DNA of 64,000 bases, from positions 496,001-560,000 of the forward strand of contig JAXBDG010000010.1 in the NCBI GenBank assembly GCA_036320915.1. Reading direction: 5' to 3'. Origin of the DNA: Linnemannia elongata (lineage: Eukaryota > Mortierellomycota > Mortierellomycetes > Mortierellales > Mortierellaceae). A program made the translations under genes and the position numbers. Shown here one piece after another: positions 22,360 through 34,487 of the stretch. Below the pieces are notes generated by a model that worked only from the letters and a program-made list of their open reading frames with translations, ran no database searches and had not been told where the DNA came from. The number at the start of each line of letters is the position of its first letter. Position 1 is the stretch's first letter.

Positions 22360-24862
22360 CGTCCTGAGTGTATACCAAAGGATATCTGCGTCAGAGAAAC
22401 CCGGCATTCTTTTCAGAGATCCCTTGGAGAGAAAAAAGGAGGACGTTTGAAGACACGAAGACCCCCCAACAGGAGTTTAAGAGGATAGACTCCATAGTTA
22501 ACGTGTCTTTGGGTGATAAGGTCATCCAGCATAGTTTCACCCGTATATCCGAGAGAGATCCTATGCCAGACCATTTCATCCAAGAAGTAAAGGATCTCAT
22601 GGAAGACTTGACGCAGGAGAGTGCCTTTGTAGGGAGGACCTTTTTACAACTACCTATTTAAGTTTATCTCGGATGGTACCGCAAGGTGACCATTCCGTTG
22701 AATCGAGATGTATTGGCTAGACTTAGCCCAAAGGAGGCCCTAGATGAGTTGCTCAAGCGAGTGTACGATACCCAATGCGAGCTATATAATTATGGGTCGG
22801 GGGAGATAGTCTTGGAGTATCTACAAAACTACCGCCTGTATACAGGGGCTTTTGCGGTGTTCTCCTCCAACGACGATGACCCAAGAAGACCAAAAGACAG
22901 GCTAAACGTGAGACCAGGAAAACCAGGGAGGATAGGACAAGAGATACCCCTGAAGTACCTGAAGAGCTATAATTAGCCTCCTATGAGTCAGACATGAGAT
23001 ATTACCGTACGCCACTGAACAAGGCCAAAAAGGTCAAGCACATTGGATTCGACTACGAGTCCATCATCAACCGTAGATTATCTAATATGCAGCCCTATGT
23101 CTTGCGCGCAATGGTTTACGATGGAGAGGAACAGGAGTTACAGCAATACTTTAAGATCTCCTCCAAGGATAACAAGATCAAGGACTTACTGCGTGATATC
23201 ATCCACGAGCACAAACCAAAAGGCCCATGGGAGCAGGTGTATCTCGTAGGATTTAACAACGCTAACTTCGACAACTTTATGTTATATGAGACAGCTCTGG
23301 AGTATAACATGGGTCACACAGGGCCTTTTATCGTACGTAACTCCGTGTTGGGTCTACGGTTTGAGGGCATCGAGGTCAAGGACCTTTCCGGTTCGTCATG
23401 GTAAGCCTTAAAATGGCCTGCAAGGATTTCCACTGTAAAGAGCAAATGGCCGAGTTGGACCATGCAGATACCCAAAGGGTGTACTAAAAGGGCGGCAAAG
23501 TCTTTCGCAGATATCTCCTTGATAATAAGACCGAGATCACCGAGTATGTCACCCAAGATGTGGTCTCCATGATGGAGCTTTGGTTCAATTGCAAGGCTGC
23601 TTCCCGTGAGATGACCGGGTTGGCTATAGAAGACTACATGACTCTCGCCTCGCTGTCCTATGCAGCTTTTAAGGGGAGTGTACCTGAAGGGGTTTGGGAT
23701 CAGCGCCTCAGGATGACCAAGGAGTTAGAGGAGTTAGAGGAGTACATAAGCCCAGCCACTTATGGGGGGAGATCTCAGATATTTACTCCCATGACCCATG
23801 TAAAGTCCAGGGTAGCTCAGGGTGATGTGAGGAGCCTATACCCATATGTTATGGCCAACAACATGTTCCCGATGGAAGAGCCGAAATACACTAGATCCAT
23901 AAAGCCCAAACACACAGGGATCTACAAGGTGGATATCAACAGACAGCCCAAGATAAACGTGTTGCCTCTCAAAGACAAAGGTACTTACTATTGGGCTTAC
24001 AAAAGGCCTTTCACCACCCATACATTTAACGTGTCCCTTGAGTACTCCGTGACTATGGTGGCGATTATACTTTAAAAGAGGGGATTTACTGGCGGGACAA
24101 GGGTAATATATTCGCCAAGTATCTCCTGCCGTTATACGGTATAAAACAACAAGAGGATAAGTATCACGACTGGGGTAGCTCCAAGTACAACCCCTCACGG
24201 CGCAATATCGTCAAGCTCCTCACGAACAGCCTATCGGGTAAGGTCATCCAAAGGACTTACACAGAGACGGTCCGAGTATTGAAGACTCGACGCCAATGGG
24301 AGGATTTCAGGAGTAAAGTAGACCTGGACAAACGTTTGGACATACGAATACAGGGACAGACTGTATATGTACTCGGCACACTTCAGGAGTCCAGGATACG
24401 TCGTGATACCCCTATCATCTGGGGCATCATGATATACGAGATGGCCCGGGAGCATATGCACCGTATGATATACACCGTGTTACCAAATATCCTGTGGAAA
24501 GAGACAGACTCCTTTGCCACAGAGGTAAAATACATACGGATGGACCGTAAGAGTGGGCCCTATATGTATAGACCCAAACTAGGCCAACTAATGGTGGAGT
24601 ACGATGACAAGGAGATCTATGCGATATGTATCTCTAAGAAATGCTGTTGTCTCTATATACCAGCAGACCCCCAGATCCAAAACCTGAGATCTGTAGGGTA
24701 CTTTCAAGGGAGTCAACCGTAATAGCGACAAGGTAGTATCAGGGAGCCTTTGACAAGTTGGCCACAGACCGTGAACTCTTCAAATACCACCATGAAAAGT
24801 CCAAGGGTCGACCTGTGGTAACCAGAAGCGAGAAGAAAAAGCCTATAAACGCCATGTGATAT
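22360..24862 (+). pseudogene. Broken family B DNA polymerase (protein-primed, Polinton or linear-plasmid type)
   Basis: Consecutive open blocks in shifting frames together resemble one organellar/viral-type B DNA polymerase. Exonuclease motifs: FDYES near 23050 and NNANFDNF near 23270. Polymerase motif A: DVRSLYPYVM at 23824-23853. Motif B: KLLTNSLSGK near 24211-24240. Motif C: KETDS near 24500, where the usual first Asp is Glu. The terminal part carries YDDKEIYAICISKK. Damage: stops near 22660 and 22975, a frame change near 23400, TAA at 23485-23487, another frame change near 24050, and stops at 24720-24725. Codon choice (AGG, ATA, A/T-ending) differs from the C-ending bias of host genes such as RNR1, pointing to a foreign selfish element. 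No terminal protein, integrase, capsid gene or terminal inverted repeat was recognised, so the element type is open. Confidence 0.8.
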
Positions 24863-24950
24863 CGCACTCACCTGAGCTTCTTTCAAAGATAAACAAACAA
24901 TGACATCCCTTTACATAAACGCGCCACTAAAAATCGGACGCCAACGTTTG

Positions 24951-25285
24951 TCATGGGAGGATGACATACATTCAGCTTACTCTCTACATGCTAATCTGAA
25001 CAAATGGTGAAAACTCCGAACTTCATCAACTTAGAAACAAATGAGATCGACCAGACTCAAACTTTTTCACGCGAAACAGGCAGTGACATATTGGTCGTCG
25101 GAATCGCTAGTATGGCGAACTCGATTAGAACTCCCAATCGCTTTACACCATTGATTACATGTAAAATAACGTCTCACAACCAAGGCTAGGCGATATTGCA
25201 TTGGGACTTTATTCAGAGTTGCAACGCCACAATGGGTAAAATAATGTCAACTATGCATCGTCTGAGATGAAGGAACCAAACAAGC
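24951..25285 (+). pseudogene. Decayed fragment of a LAT-type amino-acid transporter exon
   Basis: Collinear with exon 3 of the intact transporter at 61535-61875. Shared blocks include TGACATATTGGTCGTCGGAA (25084-25103) against 61674-61692, and CTCACAACCAAG at 25173 against 61765, 83 and 84 nt from the preceding anchor. The next block at 25188-25222 differs from the intact copy mainly by transitions. Read in the transporter frame it gives GDIALGLYS then a TAA in place of Trp (the TGG of the intact copy), followed by NYASSEMK. Transitions dominate in the conserved part. The fragment lies about 90 nt after the polymerase relic. Only exon 3 was recognised; other exons were looked for up to 26800 and not found. 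Confidence 0.8.
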
Positions 25286-26900
25286 GTGGCTCGGTGTAAA
25301 TCGTAATATAACCTCTCTCTTGAAGTGAGAAAAATGATGGACATGTCCTCAGATCTCCTTCTGTATAGCGCTTCCAAAAGAAACGCGTCCAAAAGGGCAA
25401 GGCCCTGCCTGAACGCAGCAATATCGAATTAACAACAAAAATAGGGCCAAGTTGTGTTATGGTGCTATCCAGTGCGCATATCCCCTACATGAAAAAGAGT
25501 AATGATCGATCGCATGCTTGAAAGCATCCAAAACAAAAATTTACAAACCGAGTCAAGAACAAACTTGTCTCTCGGCTATCGTCGTATCCTCTCGTATTTT
25601 ATGCAAAGTAAGCACGTTGTCTTCTTGCCGAAAAACTCGATCGACTGTGGAAACAACACCAACGAAAGAGTGTAAAAGTAATCTTCGACCCAGCGCACAA
25701 ACTTCCTCCTCTTTTATATCTTTAAAACCAAAAGCAACCCACTTCGCCATCTTCACAGACTCAATGTCGCATGATTCAATCTTCTAATCGACTATCTTCT
25801 TCGTCCACTTCAAGTCCATCAGCGTTACTTAAAACGACATCTATCAACCCCATCACCAGCGCGCCACTTAGCCTCGACGCGAAAATGGAAAAATAACAAG
25901 AAAAGCGACACATAGTCTTCAAGGCAAATCCGAGGATGTGCGTTCATGGTTCAATTTCATCCTTCCTTTTTAAGCTACGAAACCACAAACGCTGAAATAA
26001 AATACCCACCTTTCCAAACGGCACCACAGAGCCTTACTTTAACGGGTTCAATAGCAACTGATACGTCGGGTACTTAAAGAGACCTTGCTTCCATAAAGCA
26101 TTTTCTTCGATGTAGATTTGTATCCATAAGAAGAGCTCAAAGCCATCTGACGGAGACACTACCTCGAGACTCTCCGAGACTCTAAGCCTGTTCTTCCAAG
26201 GCTAAGAAGGCACGGTTCAAAAGCTGGCTTAGGTGGCAGGATCCTCTGTAGCGACGAGGCCGATTAAATGCAGATGATGAGATCGATTCCTAGGAGTGTC
26301 GAGGAATTAGAGTTCCATAACTGATGGGGCAATTGCGATGGTCGAAAGTACGCTCGTTAGCGACCACGACGTTAACATGTTTCAGCTCCAATACCGGGAT
26401 AAAAGAAGAGCGGTTATTCGATATCTATCGTATTGTAAGCACTGGAGTCGCATCCGCAAAGATGGATCACAGTGGGGAGTGTAAGTAAAGGTCTGAATGA
26501 ATAAACGAGAAAGAACGATGTTGATTATTAGTCTTGCCTAGACACCCATTACTTGAGTGGTCTATCGAGGTTACACAGGTTTGTATTCGTTGAATAAAAA
26601 AGGTGGCTGCCTTCTGGAAGCACTTAATCGTAACAAGAGATCTTTGGTGTCGATTATCTCTTTCGTCCTAGGCACGAGAAGAACCTTGCAAGTAGACTGG
26701 ATCTCCTTAATGGGCTAAAGCATCTCCGCCGTGTTGTTCTGACTGGTCTCGAGTACGGTGTTTTTTTTGGAATGTGAGGAGGACCATTGCTGCAGAAGGG
26801 CTACCGGGATGACTTTAGAAGCAATTCAGGCGCGCAGTGGGGGAATTTGGGTGTCTCTCTATCTGACTTTAGTGAGTTCTCTGTTTGTTTCTATGTTATT
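25286..26900. other. Complex gene-free DNA, probably decayed insert
   Basis: Unlike the surrounding intergenic DNA, this stretch has balanced composition with few homopolymers or CT/GA tracts and no long ORF. I see no recognisable protein remnant. It may be the remainder of the decayed insertion that begins near 22 kb. Confidence 0.4.
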
Positions 26901-29143
26901 TATTGACATGACTTGAAGGTAGATGGTGTTGAGCCTTTTGCTACTGCCTCTTGGAGATGCCGTGTGGCGATAACGTGTGAGGTAAAAAAAAGTGATGACC
27001 TGTTATTACTCGTTAGTAGAGAAGGGCGTGTTTGACAGATGCAATTGAGAGGGAAATAGACGGACTGGAAAAGAGACAGGGGACGAGGAAAAGAGTTCTA
27101 CCACAACCTTGTCCTTACCATTGTCATCTGTCTACTGCGTCTACCTTCTACTGGTAGCGTGTGACACCCGCGCGCTGACTTTGAGGGACAAGAACGAACA
27201 AGGTTTTTGTATGTGTGTGTTTGACCCGCTTTCATTCCTTGTCATGACCCAGGCACCAGGCCTCTTTTCCCCTTTCGCCGTCTCCTTTCGTTCGTTCCCT
27301 GTAGTTTGGTCATACAGCATAGCTTTCTTCGTCAACACCCCAATCACGATCACGATCACGGAGCGCACATCAGCCCCTATTTTACGTTTTTCTTTTGACT
27401 TCTCCACCCGCTTGTCACTTCTCGTTGTCTAATCGGTAAGCGTAATGCAGGACACAAAAGAAACACATAGGAATCACGAGAAGGTCCATGCACCAACCCA
27501 TCTGTTGACAAAACAACAACAAAAGAAAAACAACAGTCATTTGCATGGCCTCGAGCCTAACCTCTTCCTCCCCCCTTTCATCTGTTCCGACCTTCAGCCC
27601 TTTTCTTCACTTCCGAGGAAGTATTTCGTCCAGGATTATGCAAAACAAACATATATTAGAGGCCCATTAATGCACTGTTTCTGGTATCGTGAGCAGACCA
27701 AAGTGCAACCACTGAACAAAACAAAAGAGCGAGCATGGTGTGTGTTTGTGTGTCTTGACCCCTGACTGTTTGCTTTTTTTGTATTATTGGGATGGGGAAG
27801 GAAGAGGTTGTCAGTCCAATGCTGCCTTTTTCTTGACCTTTCTCCTTTTTTCATTCATCCCGCCTGTTCATTTGGTTGTTGACAATCTTTGGTGGGTACA
27901 ATGTGCATGGCACATCATTAAACGACCTGCAACCAGCCCAGGTCCTACCCAGCCCAGTCCAGTCCAGCCCAGTCCAGTATACTAGCCTTTCATTTCATCC
28001 CACACATCCAGTCATCCATTCAGCCAACCCTTAGAGTGTCATCGATATTTTTAGGTATCTGGCCTTGTTGCAATTCCATTGTATCCTTGAAAAATTGAAC
28101 TTTTGGACTAAGGAAGGGGGGACAAACGTGCGTTGGATGGCTGTGATACTGAGGCGTTTCGCTGCTCCCGTTCTCCCATTTCCGTTCCCGCCTCACCGTC
28201 TGCTTCTCTCTGTCTGTGTCTCTCTCTCTCTGTCTCTCTCTGTCCCTGTTTTTGTTTCTCTCCGTGCCTGCGACCGTTTGTTTATACGTGTTTTTTTTCT
28301 TTTGCAGTTGAACATGAAAAAAGGAAGAAAGGACAAAGGGCAACTTCGGATCGACAAAAAAAGTTCAGGTTCAAGCAACAACAGACGAAACAAAAAAGTA
28401 AAAAGACGAGTCCGACCCTGCAAAAGAGGAAAGGAGAAAAAAAAAGGGTCGTGTTTTATTCTTAGGAATGGATGCATGCAATATATGAACGGGGTTCACT
28501 GAAGTTTTATATCCTGGCTGTGTTTCTTTTTTTTTTTCTGTCGTAACCAAGGTAACCAATTCTTTGGCCTCATGGGTGCTTCTCTAGGCGTTTTAGTGAA
28601 CAACGTGCTGCAAGGTCAAAGGGAAGTGGCGTTTCATAATTGAAGACTAAACTTGCTAACCTGTTCTTTGCATTCGAATTGTTTGCTGCTCCTTGCTTGA
28701 GCTTTGTACACGTACAGAGCGCAAAGGACAAGACATACGCCCAGCTACCCGGGCCAATTTCTCTTTACCCGTATCGACGATTCCATTCAATCTACTTTGC
28801 TTTACAATTCAATAAAGGAACCTGCTACTTGTAAGCAATGTAGGTTGTAATGGATCGAAAAGAAAGATAGAAGCACATCGTCTTTTTGATTGATTGTCCT
28901 AGCTGGGGAACCTGCATCATCTGCGACTCTGTGCGCGTATGTCATCTTGCTATCTTACTGCCTCGCCCTTTGCCTCATTTTCTCTGAACTAAAAATATAT
29001 TCATTCAAAAGTGAACAATGGGAACAAAGGGGAGGGGAAGGCCATAAGTGATGATGGGCGAGTGACTTGACAATGCGCCAGAATGGTTGGATGGTAGTTC
29101 ATTTCCCATCGTTTTTCCTTTTTATTGTTCCGTTACTCTCTCT

Positions 29144-29146
<3 letters not shown>

Positions 29147-29177
<31 letters not shown>
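29147..29177 (+). repeat. T31 homopolymer
   Basis: Run of 31 T preceded by a CT repeat. It is inverted relative to the A45 run 283 nt downstream. Confidence 0.95.
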
Positions 29178-29178
<1 letters not shown>

Positions 29179-29459
29179 GGAAGGAAGAGATTAGACGGCC
29201 AAGGATGAAAAAAAAAGTGAAGGGAGGGACAAAGAAGAAGGATTGAGTTAATTGTTGCAGACTGGCATTGCGCCAACCGAGTGGGAGTAAACAAAGTAGG
29301 CGTAGCGCCTCAACGAGCCTAATGAATACACAAATCATGACAAAAGGTGAACGATTCATCGTCTACGCTGCGATTATCACCATCAGAAATGAACACGATC
29401 GGGAAGGGAGGAAAAAGAAGGGATGTGGCGTGGAAAGAGGGCTAGTGCCTGGCAAGAAC

Positions 29460-29460
<1 letters not shown>

Positions 29461-29505
<45 letters not shown>
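29461..29505 (+). repeat. A45 homopolymer
   Basis: Longest homopolymer in the window, 45 A. Confidence 0.95.
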
Positions 29506-29509
<4 letters not shown>

Positions 29510-30550
29510 GGATATTGTTTTTGCTTCTGCTTTGCATTGCTGCTTTTGTTGCCTTTTTTGCTTTGTGCGGGTATTGGATGGGCAAGCAAAGCACCTGGCT
29601 GGACATGAGTCTTCTTTCCTCCTGGTCCTACGACCATCATTTTGCGCTCTTTTTTCATTTTTGAGGCTTTTTTGTTGTTATTTTTGATCCAATACGAACT
29701 ACAAACGACGATGTGCTCAAGACATGGACAGGGGACTGACATACATGCGCATCAATCATTCACTCAAATGTCATATTGCGCGGGTTGAATTCGTAATGGC
29801 AATGGACTAGCAATATGCAAAAACATTTGTAAAGAGTGAAATGATTAGATGGATGGTTGGATGTGTATGTTCCTTGCTTTTGCTCTGTTTTTGCATAGAT
29901 TGCAAGGTAGTGTTGTGTTGTGTAATCCTCTTCCATTTATGCAACATTCTTCTTGTCCTTCAACCCTTCAACGGCTGAACAGAAAAAAAAAAAGGTGGGC
30001 ACACAAGGTTGTTAACGATGGACAATTATGTGGGGAAGAAGGAGAAGGGAAGGAAACAAAAGAGACAAAGTTGTAAGAGTGAAAAGGAAAGAGAGCCCTC
30101 TTTTTTTTCATGGTTCTACTTTGGTATTGGGTTTCCGTTCCTTCCCATTCCTCTATTCCAGGGGATGTATGTGTTTGTCCCATCCTGCTATTTGCTGCTG
30201 CTGCTCTCGTTATTTTTTTGTCTGTGTTTCCGGGAACGCAGTCATTTATGAGAGTGGCATCATCATCATGCAATCATTTTTTGGAAGAGAATACCGCGGG
30301 ATAAAATAAAATAAAATAAAAAAGGGGACCCATTGGGGTCCTGTCTCCTCTTCGTCAGGGCCCCTTCGCAAACAGCAGTAGACTTATGGATGTTCAATTC
30401 GTGGCGGTAGCATAGCCTGGCTGTAGTAGCAAAGTGGGAGGTAGTAAGTAGTAAGAGTCATCGTCGTCGTCAGGAGCAGTAGTCGATGGTATCATTTTTC
30501 TGGCTGTGTGTTGCTGTGTCCCTTACTTTTTGTCTGTCCCTGAACTTGCT

Positions 30551-30608
30551 TGGATATGAATGGATATGAATGGATATGAATGGATATGAATGGATATGAA
30601 TGGATATG
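30551..30608 (+). repeat. 10-bp minisatellite (TGGATATGAA)n
   Basis: Five perfect units plus an 8-bp partial unit. Confidence 0.95.
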
Positions 30609-31710
30609 GGGGGAAAGAGTAAGAGCAGGAGCAAGAGCGAGAGAGAGCAAGAAAAGGAGCTGGAGGAAGCTGTGTCAATTACACTTTGCACGCCATTTTG
30701 AACAAGAGTGGCATTGTTCATAAACAGTATTGGCAATGGTCTGTTAGTTCATATAGGTTTATGCCATATATTCATATATCTATTCCTGAACGAGAGTGAG
30801 TGAGAATGAGGAGGAGGAAGAGACATAGCCTCTGGGAGTTGACTCATGCGCATCGACCCTCCTTTCCTTTCCTTTTCCCTTTCTCCCTCCTATGCCCAGG
30901 GAAGAAGGCTGACTCTTTCTTGGCTTGCTCGTTTTCTTATCCATTGTAATGCAATGGATTGAATAAGGAGCATTATTCATTGACCCATTGAACCTCTTCT
31001 TTTCTTCTTTTCTTCTTTTCTCCTTTCTTCTTTCTTCTTTCTTCTCTCTCTTCTTTCTTTTTTTCTTTCCTCCTTCTCCTCCTCTTCAACAACAACTTCG
31101 CTTCCTCTTCTTCACCTTGACTCTTCCTTAACCTTGCCCAACACACTGCCACCACCACTACCTCTCTCACCCTCACTTCTACTACTTCCTTTCTTTATTC
31201 CCGCCAGTATTCCATTCCAACCCTACCATCATTGCCCTGCAACAACAAACAGATCATCACTCGCAATACACCCTGCCTGCACCCATACTCTCACTTTTCG
31301 CTGTTCCATTCGTTCATCGCGTTTCATTCAGTCATTCATTCCCTCATACCCTTTCTACGTATTCTTCTTTATTCCCTCACGCAACACTACGCAGAAACAC
31401 CCTTCTACAGACACTTATTTATTCAACGGCAGCAACACCCACCTGCACTTCCCTTTCTTCTTCACCTTACACAAACCACCTACTTGCCGTTCTCACCCTA
31501 AACATACTCCGCTACTCTCCTTTCATCATTGGCCCGTGTTCAATTGCTTCCTTCCTTCAACCCCCCACTTTGCCCACCTTGCACTCCCTGTCCACAACAA
31601 CCATTAAAAACAGATAGTGCAGCACAACCTTCTCAATCCTTCTCCTCTCAACATACACCATAACCACCCCTTCTTTCACTTTCACACTCGTTCCGTTGTA
31701 TATACAAACC

Positions 31711-32238
31711 ATGGACGGCGTTGACTGCGACTGGTGCCTGGTCTGCGAGAAGCACACCGCGGAAGGGGAGACCTACTGTTCAGAAGAGTGCCGTCTGACT
31801 GACTTGATGTCGTCCTCAGCGTCGTCCTCGTCCTCTTCGAGCTCCGCCGGATCGGCCTGCTTTAGCAGTCCATCCGATTCATCTCTCTCGCTCGCCACCT
31901 CCTCGACCCTCCACGACAACTATTCCATGCCCTTCGTCCGCAAGCAGCGCACAAGTATACCCAACCTCTACGCCCAATGCACGTCCAACCCCAACCCACC
32001 CGCCTCGCTCATGTTCACCACCGGCGGGAACGCTGCCTCGGCACTCAGTCACCACCTTCTCCTCCAACAACAACAGCAACAACAATCCAAACATAACCAT
32101 AACGAACTCGCACCGCCAACCTCAGGAGTCCACTATGTCAGTACCACACAGACAGGCGCCAATGCATCTCAGTACCCACTCTTTCATGCAGCACTCAGCG
32201 CCCTCCGCCCAGCCTCGCCTTCAGGACCACAGCAATAA
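31711..32238 (+). CDS. Ecl1-family (life-span regulatory factor) zinc protein
   Basis: Single exon, 175 aa, start ATG in a good context (ACCATGG). The N-terminus carries the family motif: CDWCLVCEK followed by TYCSEECRLTD, giving Cys pairs for zinc at residues about 6-33. The rest is Ser-rich, then low complexity with a Gln run (LLLQQQQQQQ), and shows no other domain. Ecl1/2/3 proteins are small fungal zinc-binding regulators. In fission yeast they extend chronological life span and answer nutrient depletion. Role here inferred from the motif only. The upstream 700 nt are pyrimidine-rich, a very long probable 5' leader. Confidence 0.85.
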   Translation: MDGVDCDWCLVCEKHTAEGETYCSEECRLTDLMSSSASSSSSSSSAGSACFSSPSDSSLSLATSSTLHDNYSMPFVRKQRTSIPNLYAQCTSNPNPPASLMFTTGGNAASALSHHLLLQQQQQQQSKHNHNELAPPTSGVHYVSTTQTGANASQYPLFHAALSALRPASPSGPQQ

Positions 32239-33097
32239 TGTCCGTCTCCTTCTTTCCTCTCCCCTTACTTGGAGCGACATCGAGGGCTATTTATTTCCCT
32301 TATATTTTACGACAACAACACCAGGGAACTCGAGGGATGTGTGGGTATGTGTGTATTTTGAGCGTACCTCCTTTCCCGTTCCCGTACCGAAGATCATGGG
32401 CTACTTGATATCTAGCCAGGTACCCATGAAAAAACAGGAAACACACACACTACAAACAACATGGAAAGCACGCAACGTACACGAAAAGGGCTGCAGGATC
32501 ACTCCCATCCACCTCCTTTCGCTTCTCCTGCAGTCTTCTTTTGTACACATTGTTGTGATCCTTCTGTGTTCTCCCCGTCTTCCTACTCCTTTCTTCACTT
32601 TTTCCCTTTCCCTTTTCCCCACCCAATCCAGTCCTTTTTCCCCTTCCCATTCCCTTTATTCTTCCTTTTTCTTTCTGCTTTTGTCGTTACCTTTGTATAT
32701 TCGCTATGCGGTGCTTTCTTTTTTGTTCTTCCCTTCCCAATGCCTGCATCCGCTCAGCAAACAACTGCAAGCGCTCCTTTCCTATTTATCCAGCGACAGG
32801 AACATTATCCCCCTTTCTTCATCGTAGCATGAGTCACCTTCTCTTTTTCTCGCGACCTTGTTTCCCTCGCTTCCCATCTTATTTACCTATTCCTGCCTTG
32901 GGATGATCCCTTTCTGCCATTTTTTGTTTCTCGCTCTTTTTCTTCCTCTATTTTATGCAACGATGACAATCAGGACGACAACAACATCAGCAACAAACAA
33001 ACAAACAACAAACCCCAGCAAATCATAGAGCGGTTGACTGCGTTATTATGCGATGTCGCCATCGTTTGGTGCCCTTGCGCCCCTCTCTTTTCCTCCC

Positions 33098-33098
33098 C

Positions 33099-33131
<33 letters not shown>
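33098..33131 (+). repeat. (CTGT)n microsatellite
   Basis: About eight CTGT units in gene-free DNA. Confidence 0.95.
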
Positions 33132-34487
33132 CATTGGCGTTTCCGAGCGATCCATCCGCAAACTCCCCTTGACTTCCTTCTCTAAGGCTCTTTCTATGGC
33201 TGCTGCAAAGAGGAATGTCCTTTGTTTCTGTCGGTCCTGCCCTTTCCTGCCTGTCTATCCTACCTTTCCTGCCAGTCTCCCTACGCGGTCAAGGCGACAA
33301 TTATGCAACTGTTGTTCTGTTCTGCGTGTTTAAGTGTGTGGCATTATACCGATTCTCCCTCCTTTTTGCCCTTTTTGTACTTGACGTTTTCCAACTTCTA
33401 CACAGTCGGGAAGAAACAGCAAACAAAAGGAAAAAAAAGGGTTTAGAAAAGAAAAGAAAACCACAACACATAGACACGCATTACACACATACAGCACATT
33501 CACGCGGTTCCTGAGTTTGTCCATCCCGTCGAGCACTTCCTTGCTCTGTCGTACAGTCTTGATTGACCTGCCTTTCGTGTACATCCGTCCACAACCTGCG
33601 CGTTTCGCTTTATCCAACCAGATGTCCATGACGCGTCTTTCGATCCCTGGTCGCGGATTGGCTGATGATTTGAGACCATTTGCCTACGGCTGATCTCTGT
33701 TCCTGAATCGGCCCTCTGATCGTCTCTGCATCTGCCCCACCTTGGCTCTACAAGTTTGTCTCTCTGTTCCGATCTCCCTTCCCTTGCCATCGGGGCAGGC
33801 CAAGTATCCTTGCTATAAAGGGATACTGTCACTCCAGTGAAGTCCTCTCCTTTTGTATGCTCTTCTTTCCTTTCTATTTTTCTTGCCCTATTCAGTTGTC
33901 GTTTGCTAGATTGCTTTCCCTTTGCTCGTTTGCTTGTTGTCCTTTCCTTTTCTTCAGACTCTTCCTGTATAGTTCTTTTCCCACGTTCCCTACCTCTTCC
34001 ATTTCTACCACCACAAATTTTCTATCTGTACATTTATTTTCTTGTTGCCTTGATTCATCAAAGGTGTCCCTGCACCATTTAGTTCTTTCTTTTCCCACGA
34101 GTCTGGTATTTTCTCTTTCGTTTTCCTTTTCTGCTTGTTCTTGTTGTTAGTCGTAGTAGTAGTTTATCCTTTTTTTGTACCTAGTTGTTGCCTCTTACTT
34201 GCTTGTTCTTTGCTTTCCCGTCGCTCGTTTATGTAACAAGAAAACACACTCAAAATACCACATATTGCTATTAAAAAAAATACCCCGGCTCTGTTGCCTT
34301 ATTACAACTTCAAGTTCACATGGACGAAGATGATGACTGCAAAGTGTTGTGGAGGCGATGGGGACGATAAGTTGGAGATGATAATTATGAGGAGTGTGTG
34401 TGTCGAGAGGCGTGTTGTTGTTTCATTTAACTAAATGAAGAAAAAAGTTAAGTTAAGCAGCTGTACGTGACTGCACGTAGAATCGAG

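Larger units (their letters stand above)
26901..31710. other. Intergenic with repeats, ending in the Ecl1 leader
   Basis: No credible gene in 4.8 kb. Contents: an AGCCCAGTCC-type repeat (27946-27978), a CT-rich block (28190-28275), T31 at 29147-29177 and A45 at 29461-29505, AAAAT repeats (30302-30322), a 10-bp minisatellite (30551-30608), and a CT/C-rich leader from about 30990 to the Ecl1-like ATG. Confidence 0.6.

Noticed and set aside
27946..27978. CAGCCCAGTCC repeats as a regulatory array
   Set aside because: Short, imperfect and far from any gene; best read as a simple repeat.
31134..31607. Plus-strand ORF of 157 codons before the Ecl1-like gene
   Set aside because: Pyrimidine-rich leader sequence; low complexity and no start context.
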